From DATNPH01 sp036703315 (GTDB lineage: Bacteria; Cyanobacteriota; Cyanobacteriia; Cyanobacteriales; Coleofasciculaceae): 13,977 nucleotides of DNA. Below, piece after piece: positions 7,335 to 12,201 of the stretch (within the stretch, counting starts at the first letter, position 1; every line of letters begins with the position of its first letter). A program made the position numbers and the translations under genes. Under the pieces are notes generated by a model. The model was not told the DNA's origin. It did not search any database and was given only the letters and a program-made list of their open reading frames with translations. The DNA is taken from the NCBI GenBank assembly GCA_036703315.1, contig DATNPH010000088.1:1-13977 (forward strand), written 5' to 3'.

Positions 7335-9791
7335 TTAGACAACCTGATAGATAAAACTTAGAGTTGCCCAGGCATTCACATCCAGCGCATAGGTATCAGA
7401 AACGGTGCCTGTAGAATCTAGGGTAGAGGACGAAGTCTCTGCCATAGTTATGGCGCTGGCATTGTGTAAGTCTTGCAGCACGGCTTGTGCTACTTCTAAA
7501 GGGTTAAATAAATCGCCAATTCGCTCTCCCTCCCCTTTGGGACGCCTTGCTGCTTCTAGTGCTTTGATTGTCTTGGTAAAAGGTGCCCGACTGCAAATCA
7601 GTTGGATTTCTGCCAGTCCTGCTGGACCAGGAATGACCCAATCAGAAGAAGCAAGAGATTGGGGAAGCTTTACGGTTTCTCCGGGTGCGACTACCCCATC
7701 TTTGAGGGGCAGTTTTTTCTCGGCTTCCTCTGCTTCCTGAAATGATTGCATCTCATAAAGCGCGATCGCGCTAGTGTTTGTATCAAACCCCAAAAGAATA
7801 AAATATACTGGGCGATCGCTATAGTTCTCTAACTGGTACTGAATACGACTCCCAATTGGCAACATCGGAACACTTCCCTCTCCGACACGAGTCGTCAAGT
7901 TACGATTGGTCTTGTTCTCTGCTAACTCCTGTGAGAATGCAGACACGCGCAACGTTTCCCGTTGCATTATCACTGTAGATTGAGGAGCAACTATCTCCAG
8001 TGATGCCCGCACCCCCAAACGGGAAGAGCCTTCATTTGCCGTCAAACGCAGCAACTTGGCTGCCAGTAACGTTCTCAGTTTCGTGGTAAGGCGGTTAACT
8101 GCCGATTTTACTGCCTCCCCAGCTTGCCCCACCGTGTCATGAATTGGGTCAGAGGCGAGATAGAACAGCCCATAGCCTCCTGCCTGTACTAAGGAATCAC
8201 TACCCGACCGATGACTCGTAGCTGATTCCAAGGATGAATTAGCAAGTTCAAGTGCAACCGATTGGGTTTCTCGCACTTTCCCAAATAAGTAATCGGCAGG
8301 TTGTTCCCCCGCTATCACCACCGATGATACACAAGGAATGCCGGCAAAGGCACTGGTTGCATCCACCCGCTCAATCCGTTCCAAGCTAGCATCTAGAGCG
8401 ATAGTAAGACCAAGATGGCGAGGCAACACGCGAACAACTTCTTGAACCAGTTGCCCAACCTGTAGTTGGTAATTATCAGCACTAGTAATACCCATAACTC
8501 GCGCCCTTGCCGTCAGACCCTCTTTTGAGCGCATTTGCAGTTTCGGTTTTTCAGAGGTTACAGGTTGCTGATTTGAAGCTTGAGGGTGTTCAAGATTACC
8601 TTCAACTTTCAATTGTTCAACGTTCAACTCTTTTCTAGCCGGTATAGAAGAAGAAAGACTCAATAAAGAATTGGTGCCATAGTACTCCAAGACGGTTGCG
8701 GGTAGCCCTGCCAACCACAGATGTACGGTTTTGGCATTTTCATCTACTGCTGTCACAACGCCATCGGCTCCGATACTGGGGTCAGGCGGTACGTAATAAG
8801 CCAGTAGAGGCTGCTGAAGACTTTTTTGATTGACTACCCTTGGCTGTTGCTCTTTCCCTACCAACTGATTCACAGTGCCAGCAGCGCGACTCAGGCTAAT
8901 CTGAACCGTTGTTGCTGGGGAAGCTTGCCATAGGTGCTGAGTCAGAGCGTAGGTAAACAAGCCAGCACTAAAGCCACTCCACTGAGCCTCGCTTGCCAGT
9001 TGACTTGGTCCTGCGGCAGCAAGCACAATTCCTGGCATTTGATTTCGACTGTCAGTGTTCTTCAACTGCTCCCGCGAGGATTTGAGGCGTAGCAGAAGTT
9101 GTTCTTGAAATGCTAGCTCCCCCGGACTGAGGCTCTGTGCGGGTGGGTTAGGGCAAGACCGCACGCGTAGATTACCTTGGAGGACGTTACCTACGGCAGT
9201 ATAGCTGGTATCGAGTACAGTGGTGATGTGATCGGTAGCTAGCGATCGCAGCAGTAAAACCAACGTTTCTTCCAGTAAATCGTTGGCTACGGGTGCATCC
9301 TTGGTTTGCAGGATACCATCCACCGGCACTAAGCTATTTTCAAGGCTTACAGGGTTATCACTTTGAGACTCCTCACTCATCTTGACACGGCTACCATAGC
9401 CGCTGAAGTGAAACACCACAACATCCTCAGCTTTAGCTTGCTCAGTCAGATGCTCAATAAACGCCGTTTCAATATTCTCCCGCGTTGCTTGGCTATCCGT
9501 TAGCGTCAAGACATCGCTCGGGTTGAAGCCAAACCGATAGATTAACAATTCTCGTTGCAGCTCCACATCGGTGACACAACCCCCTAAGGCAGTGCTATGC
9601 GGATACTGATTGATTCCCACAAGTAGCGCTAACTTACGCCCACCGGGTTGTGCCAGCGCCTGTAAATACCGATCCAACAGAGGCACTGCTAAGCTTTTAT
9701 CACTTAGGAGTGATAATACTGTTTCACTGACACCCAGTGCTGCCAGCGCTAGCCCAGCCCGTTGCAAAAAAGTCCGCCGATTCAGTCCCAT
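7335..9791 (-). CDS. Tat-exported caspase-like (orthocaspase/metacaspase-type) protein with Tyr-Ser in place of the His-Cys dyad, DUF4384-like C-terminus
   Basis: This is an 818-residue protein. Residues 1-35 are a twin-arginine signal (NRRTFLQRAGLALAALG, possible cleavage after SLA at 33-35), so the protein is probably exported folded to the periplasm. Residues about 52-335 form a caspase p20-like fold starting KLALLVGINQY. The catalytic-His strand reads VVVFHFSGYGS, with Y132 where SGHG is expected. The catalytic-Cys strand reads VLDTSYTA, with S196 where D-x-C is expected. His-Cys is therefore replaced by Tyr-Ser, a variant known among cyanobacterial caspase homologues, and Arg/Lys-specific cysteine-protease activity is not expected. 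Residues about 645-735 (LPIGSRIQYQLENYSDRPVYFILLGFD) resemble DUF4384, often attached to such caspases. The middle (about 340-640) has no domain I recognise. Heptamer repeats encode residues near 390-400 and another heptamer array sits just before the start codon. AGGT, 5 nt upstream of the ATG, is the only ribosome-binding candidate. A binding or scaffold role is an inference. Confidence 0.92.
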   Translation of the reverse strand: MGLNRRTFLQRAGLALAALGVSETVLSLLSDKSLAVPLLDRYLQALAQPGGRKLALLVGINQYPHSTALGGCVTDVELQRELLIYRFGFNPSDVLTLTDSQATRENIETAFIEHLTEQAKAEDVVVFHFSGYGSRVKMSEESQSDNPVSLENSLVPVDGILQTKDAPVANDLLEETLVLLLRSLATDHITTVLDTSYTAVGNVLQGNLRVRSCPNPPAQSLSPGELAFQEQLLLRLKSSREQLKNTDSRNQMPGIVLAAAGPSQLASEAQWSGFSAGLFTYALTQHLWQASPATTVQISLSRAAGTVNQLVGKEQQPRVVNQKSLQQPLLAYYVPPDPSIGADGVVTAVDENAKTVHLWLAGLPATVLEYYGTNSLLSLSSSIPARKELNVEQLKVEGNLEHPQASNQQPVTSEKPKLQMRSKEGLTARARVMGITSADNYQLQVGQLVQEVVRVLPRHLGLTIALDASLERIERVDATSAFAGIPCVSSVVIAGEQPADYLFGKVRETQSVALELANSSLESATSHRSGSDSLVQAGGYGLFYLASDPIHDTVGQAGEAVKSAVNRLTTKLRTLLAAKLLRLTANEGSSRLGVRASLEIVAPQSTVIMQRETLRVSAFSQELAENKTNRNLTTRVGEGSVPMLPIGSRIQYQLENYSDRPVYFILLGFDTNTSAIALYEMQSFQEAEEAEKKLPLKDGVVAPGETVKLPQSLASSDWVIPGPAGLAEIQLICSRAPFTKTIKALEAARRPKGEGERIGDLFNPLEVAQAVLQDLHNASAITMAETSSSTLDSTGTVSDTYALDVNAWATLSFIYQVV
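8600..8628. repeat. Degenerate heptamer repeats inside the caspase-like gene
   Basis: GTTCAAC occurs twice in tandem (8615-8621, 8622-8628), preceded by CTTCAAC and TTTCAAT (8600-8613). On the minus strand they encode the NVEQLKVEG linker near residues 390-398, C-terminal to the caspase fold. Confidence 0.5.
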
Positions 9792-9796
9792 ATTAC

Positions 9797-9824
9797 CTAT
9801 CAGCTATCCGCTCTCAGCTATCAG
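9797..9824. repeat. Four-copy heptamer array directly upstream of the caspase-like start codon
   Basis: Four contiguous 7-mers (CTATCAG, CTATCCG, CTCTCAG, CTATCAG) run from 9797 to 9824. The array ends 5 nt before the ATG at 9791, so it forms the 5' untranslated leader of that gene and abuts its ribosome-binding region. Confidence 0.85.
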
Positions 9825-9873
9825 CCTACCAGGAATGTCGATTTTCCAAGTTCGATAATTCTAAGGGACTCAA

Positions 9874-9890
9874 TCAAAAATCTAAAATCC
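9874..9890. repeat. Short TCNAAAA heptamer repeat between sat and the caspase-like gene
   Basis: TCAAAAA and TCTAAAA stand in tandem at 9874-9887, followed by TCC. This is a two-copy remnant of another cyanobacterial heptamer type, in the 119-bp gap between the two genes. Confidence 0.35.
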
Positions 9891-9910
9891 ACGGCTCAGC
9901 TAGCACTGAC

Positions 9911-11092
9911 TCAAATCTCATACGTCGAAATATTCATAGCCTTTGCCAACTCTGCCGCTACTTCAGGTCGTGAAAACTCCGGCGGCGGCAACTCGCCCCG
10001 ACGCAACATCTCCCGTACTTTTGTTCCTGATAAGTGAATTCGCTCCTCCGGTACACTAGGGCTAGTTTTTGTTGTTGCCATCTGCTGGGTACGCTTGCAA
10101 AAGAAGGCGTGTTCAAACTTCATCGGTACAATACCCAGTTCACCTAGCTCATATTCATCAAAGATTTCCTGAGCATCGTAGGTGCCGTAATAGTCACCAA
10201 CGCCTGCATGGTCGCGTCCTACGATGAAGTGAGTACAACCGTAATTCTTGCGGATTAGGGCGTGGAAAATGGCTTCCCTAGGACCGGCATAACGCATGGC
10301 AGCGGGATTAATCGCCAGAATCACTCGACTTTCCGGGAAGTAGCGCTCCAGCATAATCTCGTAGCAGCGCATCCGCACCTCAGCCGCGATATCGTCACTT
10401 TTCGTGACACCCACTAGGGGATGAAGGAATAGACCATCTACCGTTTCCAAAGCGCACTTGATAATGTATTCGTGTGCTCTGTGAATCGGATTGCGCGTCT
10501 GAAAGCCCACAACTGTTTTCCAATTCCGTTCTTTGAAAAGCGCACGGGATTTTGCTGGGTCAATTTGGTAAGCCGGAAACAGGGGATGCGGGTCACGATG
10601 CAGCAACCAGACGGGACCTGCCAGATTAATATCTCCGTAGTTATAGAGCACCCGGACACCAGGATGAGCTTCGTCGTCTGTGCGGTAAACATTAACCGCC
10701 TCACGGATTTTATCGTAACCATACTTCTGAGTTAGCTCTAGGACACCAATAAAATGCCCATTGGGGTCGTCCAAACGAACTAAGCTACCTTCTTTTAATG
10801 GCTCTGCTGTTGCCTCGTCCACTGAGAGTGTAACCGGGATTGACCAAGGTAGACCGTTAGCCAAACGCATATTGTCAACAACTGACTTGTAATCGGATTG
10901 CTCCATGAAGCCGATAAGCGGACTAAAGGCACCTATAGCAATCATCACTAGATCAGAGGTTTCCCGTTGATCGAGTTGCACTCTGGGGAGAAAGTCTGCT
11001 TTGTCTAAAAATTCCAGCCGCTGATTGTGTGTGGCAATGCGGTTGATTAAGTGACCGCCGTGGGGAGTGATGCCCTCTGAATGATGAGTCAA
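9911..11092 (-). CDS. sat: Sulfate adenylyltransferase (ATP sulfurylase)
   Basis: Catalyses ATP + sulfate to adenosine 5'-phosphosulfate + pyrophosphate, the first step of assimilatory sulfate reduction in the cytosol. The 393 residues match the usual length of single-domain bacterial and cyanobacterial enzymes (about 390). Hallmarks in order are QTRNPIHRAHE (198-208, nucleotide-binding and catalytic HxxH-type motif), GRDHAGVG (292-299) and LSGTKVRE (354-361). The N-terminus GITPHGGHLINRIAT is typical of cyanobacterial Sat. No APS-kinase or other fusion is present. The start is a TTG at 11092. The frame has a stop at 11111-11113 and AGGAAGAGG lies 6 nt upstream, so this is the only well-supported start. 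Other sulfate-assimilation genes are not in the window, so the gene appears to stand alone between a small unknown gene and the caspase-like gene. Confidence 0.97.
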   Translation of the reverse strand: MTHHSEGITPHGGHLINRIATHNQRLEFLDKADFLPRVQLDQRETSDLVMIAIGAFSPLIGFMEQSDYKSVVDNMRLANGLPWSIPVTLSVDEATAEPLKEGSLVRLDDPNGHFIGVLELTQKYGYDKIREAVNVYRTDDEAHPGVRVLYNYGDINLAGPVWLLHRDPHPLFPAYQIDPAKSRALFKERNWKTVVGFQTRNPIHRAHEYIIKCALETVDGLFLHPLVGVTKSDDIAAEVRMRCYEIMLERYFPESRVILAINPAAMRYAGPREAIFHALIRKNYGCTHFIVGRDHAGVGDYYGTYDAQEIFDEYELGELGIVPMKFEHAFFCKRTQQMATTKTSPSVPEERIHLSGTKVREMLRRGELPPPEFSRPEVAAELAKAMNISTYEI

Positions 11093-11098
11093 AATAAT

Positions 11099-11107
11099 CC
11101 TCTTCCT
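11099..11107 (-). promoter_or_regulatory. Strong Shine-Dalgarno supporting the TTG start of sat
   Basis: On the minus strand AGGAAGAGG is followed by ATTATT and then TTG ACT CAT. The spacing of 6 nt and near-ideal sequence fix the start at the non-ATG codon. Confidence 0.75.
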
Positions 11108-11200
11108 GCGTTAACTACAACGTCATTGAAATTAACTAAGTTTTGCAAATTTTTATTCTCTCATGTTGAATGGTTTTTCACCCCTAGCTTGAAACTAGAC

Positions 11201-11243
11201 AGGGAGAGCAAGATTTTATAGAAGTCTGTCTTGCCCCTCTCCT
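11201..11243. repeat. Imperfect inverted repeat between the small gene and sat
   Basis: AGGGAGAGCAAGA (11201-11213) can pair, with a two-base bulge, with TCTTGCCCCTCTCCT (11229-11243) across a 15-nt AT-rich loop. It lies between the small minus-strand gene and sat. There is no T tract after it on the minus strand, so a terminator is not supported. It could be a leader hairpin of sat. Confidence 0.35.
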
Positions 11244-11272
11244 GCCATCCTTTATTCCTGAACGCCTCACCT

Positions 11273-11518
11273 TCAAGGACACAGCAGATCGAGGAGTGGT
11301 TTAGGAATCTTCTCGAAATGTTCTAAGAGAAAGTCCATCAAGGCAAGATGGCGCAAATCGGCGGGATTGGGATGGCGAGAGTAGCGTCCTTTGATGAACC
11401 AGCGCCGGACGGTATTGAGCGATCGCGCCAACCGCACCGGCAAAGCCGATCGCGAGCAGATTAGTGCCAGTTCCTCAGGTGGCAGTGGATATAGAGTGTA
11501 ATCAAGGTTCGCTCTCAC
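11273..11518 (-). CDS. Small unrecognised protein (81 aa)
   Basis: Starts at GTG (11516-11518); the frame is closed upstream by a stop at 11537-11539, so the N-terminus cannot extend far. The protein has no signal peptide or membrane segment. It is basic in its middle (RSLNTVRRWFIKGRYSRHP, residues 33-51) and ends in an amphipathic helix-like stretch (LALMDFLLEHFEKIPKPLLDLL). It contains a HIP1 site. No Shine-Dalgarno is visible. It precedes sat by 180 bp on the same strand. The composition and amphipathic pattern look protein-like and small conserved genes of this kind are common in cyanobacteria, but I do not recognise a family and assign no function. Confidence 0.6.
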   Translation of the reverse strand: MRANLDYTLYPLPPEELALICSRSALPVRLARSLNTVRRWFIKGRYSRHPNPADLRHLALMDFLLEHFEKIPKPLLDLLCP

Positions 11519-11563
11519 TGGGTTAAGGGACGAGGGTTAGTCATCAAGACACCTTCCTTGTAG

Positions 11564-11598
11564 GCGATCTGCTGCAAGCAGCAGCGCTTCGCTAACGC
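11564..11598. repeat. CTGCTGC hairpin plus dispersed GCTTCGCTAACGC repeat
   Basis: CTGCTGC (11569-11575) and GCAGCAG (11578-11584) pair around AA. They are followed at once by GCTTCGCTAACGC (11586-11598), the exact 13-mer found inside the kinase gene at 2347-2359. It lies upstream of the small minus-strand gene. Confidence 0.6.
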
Positions 11599-11703
11599 TT
11601 TTTGTTAGGGATTGTCGTTTTCGTTTTGTCATGATGGAAACAGCTCCTATGAATATGGGGGTGAGCCGCGCTGTCGAGTCGCTAAACATGATCAGCGTGG
11701 CTT

Positions 11704-11726
11704 TTGTACATAATGGTTATGTACAA
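11704..11726. promoter_or_regulatory. Operator-like perfect dyad (10-bp arms, 3-bp spacer)
   Basis: TTGTACATAA (11704-11713), TGG, then TTATGTACAA (11717-11726). The arms are perfect and the length suits a homodimeric repressor (TetR-, MarR- or GntR-type sites have such geometry). It lies between the divergent genes, about 475 bp from the NACHT start and about 185 bp from the small gene's start. No regulator gene is seen nearby, so the function is inferred from symmetry only. Confidence 0.4.
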
Positions 11727-11844
11727 TTTCAAAGCTATCAGACACTTATCAAAAAAGCAATAGTTTATTCAGTAAAAATTAGTAAATTTTTCTGTCTTAA
11801 AGGTTTAGGAAAAACAGAGCTTTATTCCACAGCTGTATAAGAGT

Positions 11845-11975
11845 TTATTCAGCAATTATAGAAGTATGAAAAGACAACTCAGATCCCCGACTTCTTTGTT
11901 GAAACCTTGATGGCTGGGGGATGAATCTGATTCAGAAGTCGGGGATCTGCCGAAAATCATACTGTTATTCAGCAA
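11845..11975. mobile_element. Candidate MITE-like element: nested inverted repeats flanked by 11-bp direct repeats
   Basis: A 16-bp perfect inverted repeat (11880-11895 with 11934-11949; core AGATCCCCGACTTCT) encloses 38 nt. A shorter pair AGTATGA/TCATACT (11863-11869, 11957-11963) lies outside it. The direct repeats TTATTCAGCAA (11845-11855, 11965-11975) flank the whole. No open frame is inside. The GATCCCCGACTTC palindrome type is familiar from cyanobacterial intergenic regions. Whether the direct repeats are target-site duplications is an inference, since they do not abut the inverted repeats directly. Confidence 0.5.
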
Positions 11976-12038
11976 CGCCAGATAAATCAATATCAGGCAT
12001 AGATGAAATTCACACAATTTTCGGTAAGCCCCACAATC

Positions 12039-12153
12039 AGCCCGGAGTTTAAACTCCGGGCTAAAAGCTCAAGTCCATTAAAATGGACTGAATATCTTCT
12101 TCTAGTCGTCTTTAGACGACTTTAGCTATGAGCCAGGGGTTTGAACCCCTGGC
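12039..12153. repeat. Four-hairpin REPIN-like element: two inverted copies of a 50-nt double-hairpin unit
   Basis: Four perfect stems occur: 12039-12062 (12-bp arms, no spacer), 12072-12089 (8-bp arms), 12104-12121 (8-bp arms) and 12132-12153 (10-bp arms). The plus-strand block 12040-12089 and the minus-strand block 12153-12104 align without gaps at 36 of 50 positions, joined by a 14-nt spacer (12090-12103). Ten of the 14 differences are five paired changes that keep base pairing. The element lies 48 bp upstream of the NACHT start codon, so it may be in that gene's 5' leader. Confidence 0.9.
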
Positions 12154-12201
12154 GGGTGAGTGCGTCAGGAACAAACTCTCAACCAATTAAACCCTCTGAT
12201 C

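Larger units (their letters stand above)
11519..12201. other. 683-bp gene-free, repeat-rich region between divergent genes
   Basis: This region should contain promoters for the leftward small gene and the rightward NACHT gene. A 69-codon plus-strand frame (11631-11840) has no ribosome-binding site or recognisable motif and crosses the operator-like dyad, so it is not called. Identified structures are a hairpin/dispersed repeat (11564-11598), a 23-bp dyad (11704-11726), a MITE-like element (11845-11975) and a four-hairpin element (12039-12153). The stretch from about 11727 to 11844 is AT-rich with no clear feature. Confidence 0.7.

Noticed and set aside
7146..7361. 71-codon plus-strand frame
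   Set aside because: It overlaps the caspase-like 3' end and a competing minus-strand frame, with no supporting signal.
10438..10735. Frames on both strands inside sat
   Set aside because: They are shadows of the clearly conserved ATP sulfurylase, which contains all expected motifs.
11093..11272. Riboswitch or sulfur-responsive leader for sat
   Set aside because: Only one imperfect hairpin is visible, with no match to a known riboswitch core.
11631..11840. 69-codon plus-strand frame in the repeat-rich intergenic region
   Set aside because: No ribosome-binding site. The translation has no recognisable pattern and the frame crosses the operator-like dyad.
12039..12153. CRISPR array or tandem terminators
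   Set aside because: The hairpins are not identical direct repeats with spacers, no T tracts follow the stems, and the halves are inverted copies.
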